From the NCBI GenBank assembly GCA_035607415.1, contig DATNAQ010000096.1:62001-126000 (forward strand): a stretch of 64,000 nt of DNA. Reading direction: 5' to 3'. This stretch comes from JAQBQH01 sp035607415. GTDB taxonomy: Bacteria > Myxococcota_A > Polyangia > Palsa-1104. The position numbers were made by a program, and so were the translations under genes. Below the pieces are notes generated by a model that was not told the DNA's origin, did not search any database, and saw nothing but the letters and a program-made list of their open reading frames with translations. Positions 35,732-45,357 of this stretch are shown here, one piece after another (the stretch's first letter is position 1; every line of letters begins with the position of its first letter).

Positions 35732-36308
35732 GCACGCGCTCGTCGCGCTCGTCGTCGCCGCGGCCGCCGTGGGCTGCGGCGATCGCCGGCTCGATCTGTC
35801 GATCACCGTCGACGCGTCGGGCTGCACGCTCGACGTGCCCGCGGGCGGCTCGATCCTCTATCAGCTCGAGGCCAACGGCACGACGACGAGCGGCGGAAGC
35901 GGCGGCGGCTCGTTCTGTGGCGGCTGCCTCGCGGTGACGACGCCGATCGCCGACGCGGGCGCGCTCGTCGCTTTCTTGCGCGCGCAGGCGCCTGCCTGCG
36001 CCGGTGTCCATCCCGGCACGGTCATCGGCGTGCGCATCACCGGCTGGTCCGCCGGCGGCTGTCCGATGACGCCGCCGAGCTTCTGCGCCGATGGCCCGAC
36101 GCAGCTCGTCCCCGACGGCACCAGCAACGGGACGGTGACGTTGCCGCTCACCTGCAACGCGGCGTGCAGCGCCACCTGCGTGCCGACCACGTGCATGGCG
36201 CAGGGCAAGAACTGCGGCGCCATCTCCGACGGCTGCAACAACGTCCTCCAGTGCGGCGTCTGCCATCCGCCGCAGCGCTGCGGCGCCGACAACGTGTGCG
36301 CGAAGTGA
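35712..36308 (+). CDS. Lipoprotein with myxobacterial Cys-rich C-terminal motif
   Basis: A 198-residue lipoprotein (lipobox AAVGC) that overlaps the previous gene by 20 nt. The last 45 residues form the Cys-rich module T-C-x3-G-K-N-C-G-x-I-S-D-G-C then L-Q-C-G-V-C-x4-R-C-G, which recurs in secreted proteins of Myxococcota and is probably disulfide-bonded. The region before it (GSFCGGCLAVTTPI) also has paired Cys. Its stop overlaps the kinase start (GTGA), so kinase expression depends on translation through this gene. Confidence 0.8.
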   Translation: MWPAFTRHALVALVVAAAAVGCGDRRLDLSITVDASGCTLDVPAGGSILYQLEANGTTTSGGSGGGSFCGGCLAVTTPIADAGALVAFLRAQAPACAGVHPGTVIGVRITGWSAGGCPMTPPSFCADGPTQLVPDGTSNGTVTLPLTCNAACSATCVPTTCMAQGKNCGAISDGCNNVLQCGVCHPPQRCGADNVCAK

Positions 36309-37691
36309 GCGCGCCCGGCGAGTACATCGGCCGCTACCGCATCGTGCGTCCGCTCGGCGAAGGCGGCATGGGGCGCGTGCTGCTGGCCGAGGTCGAAGGC
36401 GCGGGCGGCTTCGCGCGCCGCGTGGTGCTCAAGCTGGTGCGCGACGAGCTCGACGAGTCGCTCAAGCAGGCGCTCGTCGAGGAAGCGCGCGTGACGGCGA
36501 CGCTGGTGCATCGCAACATCGTGCCGGTGCTCGATCTGCAGGAGTCGGGCGCGCAGCGCCTGGTCGTGCTCGAGCACATCGACGGCATGGACGTGCAGCA
36601 GCTGCTCCGGCGCACGCCGCTCGTCGACTGGCCGCTGGCGGCGTTCATCGCCGGCGAGGTGGCGGCGGCGCTCGACTACGCGCACCGGCGGCAGATCATC
36701 CACCGCGACGTGTCGCCGGCGAACATTCTGTTGTCGTTCGAGGGCGAGGTGAAGCTGTCGGACTTCGGCGTGGCCAAGGTCGTCGGCGAGGCGGGCGGGC
36801 GTGTCGTCGGGCCGACGCAGGGGCTGAAGGGCAAGCTCGGCTACATGGCGCCCGAGCAGATGAAGCGGCAGCCGGTCGATCCGCGCGCCGACGTCTACGC
36901 GCTCGGCGTCGTGCTCTACGAGATGCTCACCGGCAAGAACCCGATGCGCGCGGGGCCGATCGTGCCGCCGCCGCTGCCGGCGACCGTGCCGCCGGAGCTG
37001 GCGGCGATCGTGCTGCGCGCGGTCGAGCGCAACCGCGAGGATCGCTTCGCGTCGGCGGCAGACATGCGCGAGGCGATCGTGCACATCGCGGGGCAGCCGG
37101 CGGATCCGGCGCGCCTGCTCGCCGACTTTCTCGGCGAGATGCAGCGGCAACAGGCGCGCGGGCTCGACGACGCGCTGGTCGAGGCGGTGCTCGGCGGCAA
37201 AGCGGCGACGCGGATGGCGAACAAGCCGAGCGGGCGCGCGCGCTGGCCGTGGCTGGCGGCGGCGGGCGCGCTCCTCGTCGCGCTCGTCGGCATCGGCGCA
37301 GCGGCGCTGCATCACCGGCACGCGCGCATGGTCACGCCGCCGGCTCCGAAGTCACCAGCCGTCGTCGAGAAGACGGCGCCGCCGCCACCCGAGCCGCAGC
37401 AACAGGCCGAAACGGTGCCGACACCGGCGCCGCCGCCGCCGTCCCCACCCGAAACGATCGAGCTGCCGCCGACGCGCCTCCATCGTCACCTGCCGCGCGG
37501 CACCATCTCGGTCAACGCCATCCCGTGGGCCAACGTCTTCATCGACGGCCACGCCGCCGGTCACACGCCGCGCCGCAAGCTGGCGCTCGAGCCCGGCCGC
37601 CACCAGCTCCGCCTCGTGACCCAGGCCGGCGAGACGCGCTCGCGCACCGTCGAGATCACGCCCAACCACGAGACCACGCTCACCGTGGTGT

Positions 37692-37705
<14 letters not shown>
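36305..37705 (+). CDS. Membrane Ser/Thr protein kinase with PEGA domain
   Basis: A 466-residue kinase from GTG 36305, overlapping the lipoprotein stop. Gly-loop GEGGMGRV, VVLKLVR, HRDVSPANIL and DFGVAKV are visible. The catalytic loop has Ser where HRDxKxxN kinases have Lys, as in many myxobacterial kinases. After the kinase domain come one membrane helix (WPWLAAAGALLVALVGIGAAAL), a Pro-rich spacer and a PEGA domain (INPWANVFIDGHAAGHTPRRK-type strands), predicted extracytoplasmic. It ends by overlapping 14 nt with the convergent FHA-sigma-54 activator, an antisense arrangement that joins two phospho-signalling genes. Confidence 0.93.
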
Positions 37706-39023
<1,318 letters not shown>

Positions 39024-39033
39024 GGACGCTCCG

Positions 39034-39046
39034 ATTGTACTACCAT
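39034..39046. promoter_or_regulatory. Back-to-back promoter boxes of a divergent pair
   Basis: ATTGTAC followed by TACCATC: on the minus strand TACAAT (39034-39039) serves the sigma-54 activator, and on the plus strand TACCAT (39041-39046) lies 14 nt before the acyltransferase GTG. The two boxes are only 1 nt apart, so polymerases would compete. Confidence 0.45.
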
Positions 39047-39060
39047 CTTGGCGCAGGCTC

Positions 39061-40254
39061 GTGAGCGAAGAGGGCAGAGCGGGGGCAGGGCGCTTCCATG
39101 GCTTCGACGGCCTGCGCGCGATCGCCATCGTCCTCGTGATCCTGTGGCACGGCGCGCTGGTGTCGCGCTTTCCCGACGGGGCGATGGGCCTTCTGCGCCC
39201 GCTCGTGAAGATGGGCTGGTCCGGCGTCGATCTGTTCTTCGCGCTCTCGGGCTTCCTCATCACGGCGCTGCTCTTGCGCGAGGAGCGGGCGCACGCCGCC
39301 CGCGACGGGGGCGCGCGCTTCAGCCTCGGGCGCTTCTACGCGCGGCGGGCGCTGCGCATCCTGCCGGTGTTCTACGCGGTGTTCCTGCTCAATACCTACA
39401 TTCTCGCGCGCGCGCCCGTGTTCGACAGCGTCCGCGCCACGCAGATCGCGGCGCACCATTCGCCGCTCGGCCTGTCGCCGTACGCGACCTTCTGGAGCAA
39501 CTACTTCGTCGCCTATTTCTATCGCCTCACCGGCCGCCCCGTCGACGATCCCGGCCTAGCCTACGTCGTCTACTGGTCGCTCTGCGTCGAGGAGCACTTC
39601 TACCTCGTCTGGCCGTTCTTCCTCTTCTTCGTGCGTCGCTGGCGTGCGCGCGTCCTCGGGGCGCTCGCGGTCTGCCTCGCCGTGCCGGTCCTGCGCTGGC
39701 TCGCGGTCGATCAGAATTGGGACGGGCAGAACGCCATCCGCAGCCTCACGCACTATCGCCTCGACGCGATCTTGTGGGGCGCTCTCGGCGCGCTCGTGCA
39801 CGAGCGGCTGCGCCCCTTGGTGCGCGCGCGCCGGCTCGGGCTCGTCGCTGCGCTCGCCGTCGCCGGCGTGCTCGTGGCGCGCGGCGATCTCTCGGTCACG
39901 CCGCCGGGCACTGCGCTCGGCCTCGCGCTCGGGCTGACGATGCTGTCGGTCGCCGCCACGCTGGCGCTCGTCGATCTGGCGCTGGTGCCGTCGAGCCTGG
40001 GCGCGCGCGTCCTCGAGGCGCGGCCGCTCGTCGCCGTCGGGCGCGTGTCGTACGGCATGTACCTCGTGCACTTCCAGGTGATCGACGTAGGCCGCCGGCT
40101 CTTCTTCGCGGTGCCGCGCCGTCCGACGGTGTGGAACCTCGTGCTCTCGTGCGGGCTCTACGTGCTCCTCACGTTCGGCGCGGCGTGGCTCTTGTATCGC
40201 CTCGTGGAACGGCCGTTTCTGCGGCTCAAGGATCGCTACTTCGAGCCGCGCTGA
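39061..40254 (+). CDS. Acyltransferase-3 family membrane protein
   Basis: About 397 residues from GTG 39061, with roughly ten membrane helices. The family hallmarks are near the N-terminus: FDGLRAIAIVLVILWHG (catalytic His) and GVDLFFALSGFLIT, then RRALRILPVFY, and SLCVEEHFYLVWPFF. Such proteins O-acylate lipid A, peptidoglycan, exopolysaccharide or glycans using acyl-CoA-derived groups. The acceptor cannot be determined. There are no glycosyltransferase neighbours, and the divergent activator shares its promoter region. Confidence 0.93.
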   Translation: MSEEGRAGAGRFHGFDGLRAIAIVLVILWHGALVSRFPDGAMGLLRPLVKMGWSGVDLFFALSGFLITALLLREERAHAARDGGARFSLGRFYARRALRILPVFYAVFLLNTYILARAPVFDSVRATQIAAHHSPLGLSPYATFWSNYFVAYFYRLTGRPVDDPGLAYVVYWSLCVEEHFYLVWPFFLFFVRRWRARVLGALAVCLAVPVLRWLAVDQNWDGQNAIRSLTHYRLDAILWGALGALVHERLRPLVRARRLGLVAALAVAGVLVARGDLSVTPPGTALGLALGLTMLSVAATLALVDLALVPSSLGARVLEARPLVAVGRVSYGMYLVHFQVIDVGRRLFFAVPRRPTVWNLVLSCGLYVLLTFGAAWLLYRLVERPFLRLKDRYFEPR

Positions 40255-40294
40255 TCGGCGCGCCGCGTGCAGCCCCTCGGACGAGGAGCTCCGC

Positions 40295-40966
40295 ATGCGC
40301 GTGCTCGTCGTTGCCGTGCTCGTCGTTTCCGCCCTCGCCGCCGCCGGCTGCTCGCCGGCGCGCTACAGCTATCGCCCGACCGCGGCCACCGCCCAGAAGG
40401 ACGCGCCCACCAGCGTCGACGGGCAGCCCGCCGCCGGCTATCCCGTGCCGCGCGGCGAGATCGAGCTGGCCGCGCTCGGCGTCGAGCGCATGAAGCCGCC
40501 GTGGCGCGGCGCGCACGACCAGCCGATGATCCACGTGCGCATGATCGCGCGCAACGGCACGCGCCAGATCTGGGTCGTCGACGGCGCCGATCAGAGCGCG
40601 GTCATCGCCGAGCGCGCGCCCGAGGGGCCGAGCTTCTCCACCACCGACGGCGTCAACACGCAGCCGGGCGTGATCATGCCCGGCGAGTCGCGGCGCATCG
40701 ATCTGTACTATCCGTGGCCCGAGGGGCTGGCGGTCGAAAAGAAGCTGCCGCCGGTGGTCGTGCAGTGGCGCGTGCGCACGCCGTCGGGGGTGATGGCGCA
40801 GGCGACGAGCGCGTTCGAGCCGCACCAGATCCCGAAGCCGGTGATCGTGGTGCCGCCGCCCGATCCGCACCAGATGGCCAGAGAGCTCGAGACGCGGCCG
40901 GCGCCGCCGACGACGCCGCAGGCGCCCGATCGCGACGGCCTCCCCGGCGACGGCGTCACCAGGTGA
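40295..40966 (+). CDS. Lipoprotein of unknown function
   Basis: A 223-residue lipoprotein (lipobox LAAAGC, Cys 19), with GAGGAG upstream of the ATG. The domain after residue 60 appears beta-rich (HVRMIARNGTRQIWVVDG, PGESRRIDLYYPWPEG), like a periplasmic beta-sandwich, with a Pro-rich C-terminus. I recognise no family. The gene overlaps the 3' end of the convergent gene by 11 nt. Confidence 0.75.
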   Translation: MRVLVVAVLVVSALAAAGCSPARYSYRPTAATAQKDAPTSVDGQPAAGYPVPRGEIELAALGVERMKPPWRGAHDQPMIHVRMIARNGTRQIWVVDGADQSAVIAERAPEGPSFSTTDGVNTQPGVIMPGESRRIDLYYPWPEGLAVEKKLPPVVVQWRVRTPSGVMAQATSAFEPHQIPKPVIVVPPPDPHQMARELETRPAPPTTPQAPDRDGLPGDGVTR

Positions 40967-41510
40967 AGCGCAGCTCGACGTCGGGCCGGCGCAGCGTCAC
41001 CGCCACGTCGCCGACGGTGTTCACCAGCTCGAAGAGCACCTTCATGCCGGCGGGCAGCGCGCCGATCCACGCGCTCGAGCCGAGACACACCTCGGGCAGC
41101 TCGCGCAGCATCACCTTGGCCTGGTCCTTCTCGAGCGTGAGCACCTCGATCTCGCCGCAGTCTTGCAGGACCTGACGCCAGCCGCGGCCGAGGTGGCGGA
41201 TGAAGGTCGCCGGGCTCAGGCCGAACAGCTTGGTCGTGGTGACGACGAAGGTCTTGAAGAGCGCGCTGCCCATCTCCTGCCGCTGCCGCTCGGCGATGAG
41301 CGAGTCCATCTGCGAGGGCGAGAGCTGGCGCGCGATGGTGTCGCAGACCTCGACGTCGACCTCGACGGGCAGCCACTGGACCGGCACGGCGCCGGCGATC
41401 TCGGCGCCGTGGCGCAGCGTGCCGATCACCTTGGCGTGGGCAGCCGGATGACGGTCGGCGAGCAGCGCGAGCAGCATCTGTGGATGGCGGGCGCGGACAA
41501 GAGCAGGCAC
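40956..41510 (-). CDS. Hypothetical protein (possibly a Myxococcota-restricted family)
   Basis: About 184 residues from GTG 41510, soluble, without a signal peptide. The C-terminal two thirds look like a compact alpha/beta domain with KLFGLSPATFIRHLGRGW, LTLEKDQAKVMLRELP and VLFELVNTVGDV. It recalls the DUF2378-type proteins common in Myxococcota, but I hold that loosely. A GATACT box ends 6 nt before the GTG, supporting a leaderless start here rather than at the longer GTG 41546. Confidence 0.65.
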   Translation of the reverse strand: MPALVRARHPQMLLALLADRHPAAHAKVIGTLRHGAEIAGAVPVQWLPVEVDVEVCDTIARQLSPSQMDSLIAERQRQEMGSALFKTFVVTTTKLFGLSPATFIRHLGRGWRQVLQDCGEIEVLTLEKDQAKVMLRELPEVCLGSSAWIGALPAGMKVLFELVNTVGDVAVTLRRPDVELRFTW

Positions 41511-41516
41511 GCGATC

Positions 41517-41522
41517 AGTATC
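41517..41522 (-). promoter_or_regulatory. Probable -10 box (GATACT), leaderless layout
   Basis: GATACT on the minus strand, 6 nt before GTG 41510. Confidence 0.45.
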
Positions 41523-41555
41523 GCACGCTACCGCAAGAACGTACACGGGGCGTCG

Positions 41556-41780
41556 TCAGTGCAGCAGACGGCGGAGGCCCATGAGGAGCGCGGCCTCGTA
41601 GCGCAGCGGCGGACGATCGCGCAGCTCGATGAAGCGCGCGCCCGTGCCGTCGAGCGCGTAGGTGCCGATCAGCCACTGGCGCCGCGACCACGAGTAGACC
41701 TCGACCACGTCACCGGCAGCGAGCTCCGCGATCGCGACGTCTGCGCATCGGGGATCCACGGCAAGGGTTCTAGTGGACAC
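41556..41780 (-). CDS. Small hypothetical protein
   Basis: A 74-residue protein from GTG 41780. The core AIAELAAGDVVEVYSWSRRQWLIGTYALDG has the alternating pattern of a small beta-barrel, followed by RFIELRDRPPLRYEAALLMGLRRLL. No family is recognised. TACGAT lies 6 nt upstream of the GTG, the same leaderless geometry as its neighbours; longer readings of the frame have non-coding composition. Confidence 0.6.
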   Translation of the reverse strand: MSTRTLAVDPRCADVAIAELAAGDVVEVYSWSRRQWLIGTYALDGTGARFIELRDRPPLRYEAALLMGLRRLLH

Positions 41781-41786
41781 GGATCC

Positions 41787-41792
41787 ATCGTA
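41787..41792 (-). promoter_or_regulatory. Probable -10 box (TACGAT), leaderless layout
   Basis: TACGAT on the minus strand, 6 nt before GTG 41780. Confidence 0.45.
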
Positions 41793-41878
41793 GGGCAAGC
41801 GCCCCACGGTTGGGATGCGGCAAATTGACGCAGATCGAAAGTTCGTACCACACGGCGGAGCGACGACGAACGGCTGGA

Positions 41879-42361
41879 TCAGCGCTCGGCCTGGAGGTGC
41901 GCCTCGACGAACCACAGCCACTTGTCGGTGCCGCGCGAGACCTCGGTGAAGAGATCGGCGGTGTCCTTGTCCTTGAGCTCGTCGCTGGCGTCGATCGCCG
42001 CGCGCACGGCCTTGCCGAACGTGGCGAGCGCGCTCGAGACCGCGTCGACGTGATCGCGGCCGCTGGCGATCTGCAGTGGGTACTCGCGCTGCTGCGAGCG
42101 CTGCACGATCGAGCGCGCGGTGCCGAGCGCGATGCCGCCGAGCTGGACGGCGCGCTCGGCGATGAGGTCGACGTAGTCTTCGACGTCCTCGTTGATCTTG
42201 TCGAACAGCTCGTGGAGCGAGAGGAAGTTGGGGCCCTTCACGTTCCAATGCGCCTGCTTCATCTGCGTCTGCAGATCGATCGCGTCGGCGAGGCGCGCGT
42301 TCAAGAGCTCGATGAGGCGGGTCCGCGTCGGCTCGGGCAGATCGTTCTTGGTCGTGTACAT
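41879..42361 (-). CDS. dps: Dps DNA-protection/ferritin-like protein
   Basis: A 160-residue Dps-family miniferritin that stores iron, consumes peroxide at ferroxidase centres between subunits and may bind DNA. The ferroxidase residues are in QMKQAHWNVKG (His), HELFDKINEDVEDYVDLIAERAVQL (His, Asp/Glu). Start ATG 42361 is chosen over 42433 because GAGGGAA precedes it and known Dps proteins begin about there. The upstream 80 nt have GAACGTTC (an 8-bp palindrome) and other symmetrical sequence that could be an operator. Confidence 0.95.
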   Translation of the reverse strand: MYTTKNDLPEPTRTRLIELLNARLADAIDLQTQMKQAHWNVKGPNFLSLHELFDKINEDVEDYVDLIAERAVQLGGIALGTARSIVQRSQQREYPLQIASGRDHVDAVSSALATFGKAVRAAIDASDELKDKDTADLFTEVSRGTDKWLWFVEAHLQAER

Positions 42362-42442
42362 GGTTCCCTCGGATTTGGTCGGCACGATAGGCGTCTCCTT
42401 CGCGCGTGAATAGAACGTTCTTCGCGATAACACGAAACGCGA

Positions 42443-43477
42443 TCAGTGTTTGGATGCGGGAGGCGGCGCGCTGGTTGCGCCGTCGTCGGCGTGCTCGCTG
42501 CGGTAGTCGGCCAGCCAGCCGAGCGTGCGCGCCAGAAGCGCGTGCGGGACCAGGTGCGGCGCCAGCTTGTCGCGGGCGGCGCGCGAGGCGGCGAGGAAAC
42601 CGGCGCGCAGCGACGCGTCGGCGAGCGAGCGGTGCAGCCCCTGGCGCTCGAAGAGCCCGCCGAGGAGCTCGTCGTCCTGCATGCGGCCGAGCTCGCGGAA
42701 GCGCTCGGCGAACTTGGCGGTGGCGTCGATGACGATGCGGCGCTGCTCGAGCGTGAGCAGGTCCATCACGCGCTCGGTCATGACGATGCAGCCGGGCAGC
42801 TCGGCGGCGGTGAGATCGGAGAGGTAGCGCGCGCGCGCGGACCACTGGAAGGCGAGCGCCGCCGTCGGCGTGGAGATGAAGCCGTCGACCTTGCCTTCGT
42901 CGTAGGCGTGGCTGGCGGCGTCGAGCGGCATCGGCACCACGTCGATGCCCATCATGCGCATCAGCGACGTGGTCATCTCGTCGAGGTCGTAGCTCCAGAA
43001 ACGCGTCGCCTTGAGCTCGTCGAAGGTGCGGATGGGGTGACGCGAAAAGAACATGATGTCACCGAAGCTGCCGAGCCCGAGGTCGACGAAGCCGCTGCGG
43101 TTGAACTCCTGGTCGAGCTGCGGGATGAGGCGGTTCATCACGTACTGCCACTCCTCGCGGCTCTGGAAGAGGCCGATGACGCGGCCGATGCGGATCGACG
43201 GCGCCAGCCGATCGCAGAACATCGCGCCGGCGACACCGTCGAGCTGGCCGCGCCGCACACGCTCGAGCGAGGCGACCTCGTCGCCGGCGATGCCGCCGAG
43301 GTACCACTTGATCTGCACCTCGCCGCGCGTGGCGCTTTCGATCTCGCGCGCCAGGGTGTGAAACTCGTGCGCCCAGCTCGAGCCCTCCGGCGCCACCGTC
43401 GCCATGCGAATGCGCACGGGCTCGGCGGACGCGCGGGCGCTGAGGAGCACGAGGACGAGCGCCGTCGCGGCTTTCAC
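42443..43477 (-). CDS. TRAP-type (DctP-like) periplasmic binding protein
   Basis: A 344-residue exported protein with the TRAP solute-receptor fold: MATVAPEGSSWAHEFH near the start, IKWYLGGIAGDE, and a conserved Arg-containing segment around IRTFDELKATRFW. DctP proteins bind carboxylates or related solutes for TRAP transporters, but no DctQ/DctM gene adjoins, so it is orphan and may work with a distant transporter or a sensor. The GTG start is preceded by TACAAT 8 nt upstream and shares a short divergent promoter region with the epimerase gene. Confidence 0.85.
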   Translation of the reverse strand: MKAATALVLVLLSARASAEPVRIRMATVAPEGSSWAHEFHTLAREIESATRGEVQIKWYLGGIAGDEVASLERVRRGQLDGVAGAMFCDRLAPSIRIGRVIGLFQSREEWQYVMNRLIPQLDQEFNRSGFVDLGLGSFGDIMFFSRHPIRTFDELKATRFWSYDLDEMTTSLMRMMGIDVVPMPLDAASHAYDEGKVDGFISTPTAALAFQWSARARYLSDLTAAELPGCIVMTERVMDLLTLEQRRIVIDATAKFAERFRELGRMQDDELLGGLFERQGLHRSLADASLRAGFLAASRAARDKLAPHLVPHALLARTLGWLADYRSEHADDGATSAPPPASKH

Positions 43478-43485
43478 GCAGGTCG

Positions 43486-43519
43486 ATTGTATCACCGACG
43501 GCCGGCGTTCGCGTACACT
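43486..43519. promoter_or_regulatory. Divergent leaderless promoter pair
   Basis: In a 48-nt gap, TACAAT (43486-43491, minus strand) lies 8 nt before GTG 43477 and TACACT (43514-43519, plus strand) lies 6 nt before GTG 43526. Neither gene has a ribosome site. Confidence 0.5.
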
Positions 43520-43525
43520 GCGCGC

Positions 43526-44440
43526 GTGACCCTCGCCCTCGCCAATCGTCATTTTCTCGTCACCGGCGGCGCCGGCTTCATCGGCACGCACCTCTGCCGC
43601 GCGTTGCGCGCCGCGGGGGCGCGCGTGACCGCCATCGACAGCGGCAAGTACGCGCACGCCGACGCCGACGTGGTGCGGTTCACGCTGGGAACGGATCCGA
43701 TCGAGAAGCTGCCGCTCGACGGCGTCGACGGCGTGTTCCATCTCGCGGCCGAGAAGCACAACCAGTCGCTGGCGACGCCGGATGCGCTCTTCCGCGCCAA
43801 CATCGACGGCACCTATCAGCTGTTCGCGGCGGCGGCGCGCGCCGGCGTGCGCAAGGTGGTGTTCTCGTCGTCGCTGTACGCGTACGGGCGCCTCTCGGGC
43901 GAGCCGATGGACGAGGGCGACGTGCCGGCGCCGGCGACGCTCTACGGGATCACCAAGCTCGCGGGCGAGCGGCTGGTGGCGCATGCGCGCGGGCTCGGGC
44001 TCGGCGGGTGCGTGCTGCGCTACTTCTTCGTCTACGGGCCGGAGCAGTACCCCGGCATGGGCTACAAGTCGGTGATCGTGTCGAACTTCGAGCGGCTCCT
44101 CGCGGGCCAGGCGGCGACGGTGCACGGCGACGGCGAGCAGGCGCTCGACTACGTCTACGTCGACGACGTGGTGGCGGCGACGATGCGCGCCATGGAGCTC
44201 GACGCCGACGGGCCGATCAACATCGGCTCGGGCAAGGCGACCACGATCAACGAGCTGACGGCGCGCATGGTCGCGGTGCACGGCGGCGGCGAAGTCCTCC
44301 ACGACGCTGCTGATTGGACGGCAGGGTCGCGGCGCGTCGGCCGCATCGAGCGCGCCAAGCGGCTCTTGGGGTGGGAAGCGACGACGCCGCTCGACGAGGG
44401 ATTGGCGCGCACCTTGGCGTGGCTCAAGTCTCGCCGCTAA
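43526..44440 (+). CDS. NAD-dependent epimerase/dehydratase (extended SDR)
   Basis: A 304-residue nucleotide-sugar-type epimerase. TGGAGFIGTHL is the NAD-binding loop, HLAAEKHN follows beta-4, the catalytic SSS and YGITK (YxxxK) are present, and RYFFVYGPEQYPGM is the substrate-side loop. Family members act on UDP-glucose, GDP or dTDP sugars; the sugar is not identifiable. GTG 43526 is set by TACACT 6 nt upstream. It ends before a hairpin repeat that separates it from the DprE-like gene. Confidence 0.9.
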   Translation: MTLALANRHFLVTGGAGFIGTHLCRALRAAGARVTAIDSGKYAHADADVVRFTLGTDPIEKLPLDGVDGVFHLAAEKHNQSLATPDALFRANIDGTYQLFAAAARAGVRKVVFSSSLYAYGRLSGEPMDEGDVPAPATLYGITKLAGERLVAHARGLGLGGCVLRYFFVYGPEQYPGMGYKSVIVSNFERLLAGQAATVHGDGEQALDYVYVDDVVAATMRAMELDADGPINIGSGKATTINELTARMVAVHGGGEVLHDAADWTAGSRRVGRIERAKRLLGWEATTPLDEGLARTLAWLKSRR

Positions 44441-44474
44441 CCACTGTAAACGGCGGGTCCTTCCCTAAAAGCTT

Positions 44475-44581
44475 CACAGGGAGATCAAGAGATCAGGAGA
44501 ACACAACTCTTTCAGAGATCCGAATAAGCGGAGGATCGTCTGTAAGAGTTTTGTGCTCCTGATCTCTTGATCTCCCTGTGA
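44475..44581. repeat. Palindromic repeat, family copy 1
   Basis: CACAGGGAGATCAAGAGATC...AACTCTTT (44475-44513) pairs with AAGAGTTTTGTGCTCCTGATC...CCCTGTG (about 44543-44581). Weaker matching continues outside (CTTCCC/GGGAAGG). It lies between convergent genes. Copies 2 and 3 at 47744-47820 and 57288-57398 share the ACAGGGAGATCAA core. Confidence 0.9.
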
Positions 44582-44598
44582 ATGTTTTTCGGGAAGGA

Positions 44599-45357
44599 TC
44601 AGAAGTTGATCTTGCGCATGACGAAGCGGGGGAGCCAGCGGATGATCAGCATGACCAGGGCCCACATGCGCGGGGTGTAGACGAGCGGTTTGCCGCGATC
44701 CATCGCGCGCACGATCTGGTGCGCCACTGCCACCGGCTCGCCGGCGAAGGGCGGCGGTTTCAGGCCGGCGGTCATGCTCGTTTTGACGAAGCCGGGCTTG
44801 ACGCAGGTGACGACGAGGCCCTGGGCGCGGAATTTGTGGTCGAGGGCCTCGAGGTAGGTCGCGAGGCCTGCTTTCGCGGCGCCGTAGATGGCCACGGGCT
44901 TGCGGCCGCGATCGCCGGCGACGGACGAGAGCACGACGAGCCGGCCGCCGCCGCGCGCCAGGAGGCGCTTGCGCGCGTGCTCGCAGAACACGACGCTGTT
45001 GGCGAAGTTCACGGTGGTGAGCCGGCGCGTCAGCTCGACGTCGGCTTCGAGCGCGTCTTGCGTGGCGAACATGGCCGCCGTGACGATGACCGTGTCGAAG
45101 CCCTGCCCGGCAATGCCGCCGCCGAGCGCCGCGTCGGCCGCGTCGAGCGCGGCCGCGAAGCCTTCCGGCTCTTCAAGATCGCAGCGCGCCGTGCCGACCA
45201 CGCCGTGCTCGGGATTGCGCGCGGCGCAGTCGGCGGCGCTGCGCTCGAGATCGGCCGCATCGCGCCCGAGGAGGAACAGCGTGTCGCCGCGCGCCGCCAG
45301 CTCTTGCGCGACGGCGCGGCCGATGCCGCTGGTGCCGCCGAGGACCACCGCCTTCAT
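44599..45357 (-). CDS. dprE2: DprE2-like SDR (keto-reductase of polyprenyl-phospho-pentose)
   Basis: A 252-residue SDR: VLGGTSGIGRAV cofactor loop, catalytic Ser in VVLSSVAGDRGR and YGAAKAGL (YxxxK), and the C-terminal membrane-associated stretch LVYTPRMWALVMLIIRWLP typical of DprE2, which reduces the 2-keto intermediate made by DprE1. Its start overlaps the stop of the DprE1-like gene by 3 nt (ATGA), so the two are co-translated. The gene order matches the mycobacterial dprE1-dprE2 unit. The substrate here is probably a different polyprenyl sugar, since arabinogalactan is not expected. Confidence 0.8.
   Translation of the reverse strand: MKAVVLGGTSGIGRAVAQELAARGDTLFLLGRDAADLERSAADCAARNPEHGVVGTARCDLEEPEGFAAALDAADAALGGGIAGQGFDTVIVTAAMFATQDALEADVELTRRLTTVNFANSVVFCEHARKRLLARGGGRLVVLSSVAGDRGRKPVAIYGAAKAGLATYLEALDHKFRAQGLVVTCVKPGFVKTSMTAGLKPPPFAGEPVAVAHQIVRAMDRGKPLVYTPRMWALVMLIIRWLPRFVMRKINF

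Noticed and set aside
42443..43477. Full TRAP transporter operon
   Set aside because: No DctQ or DctM gene is adjacent on either side.
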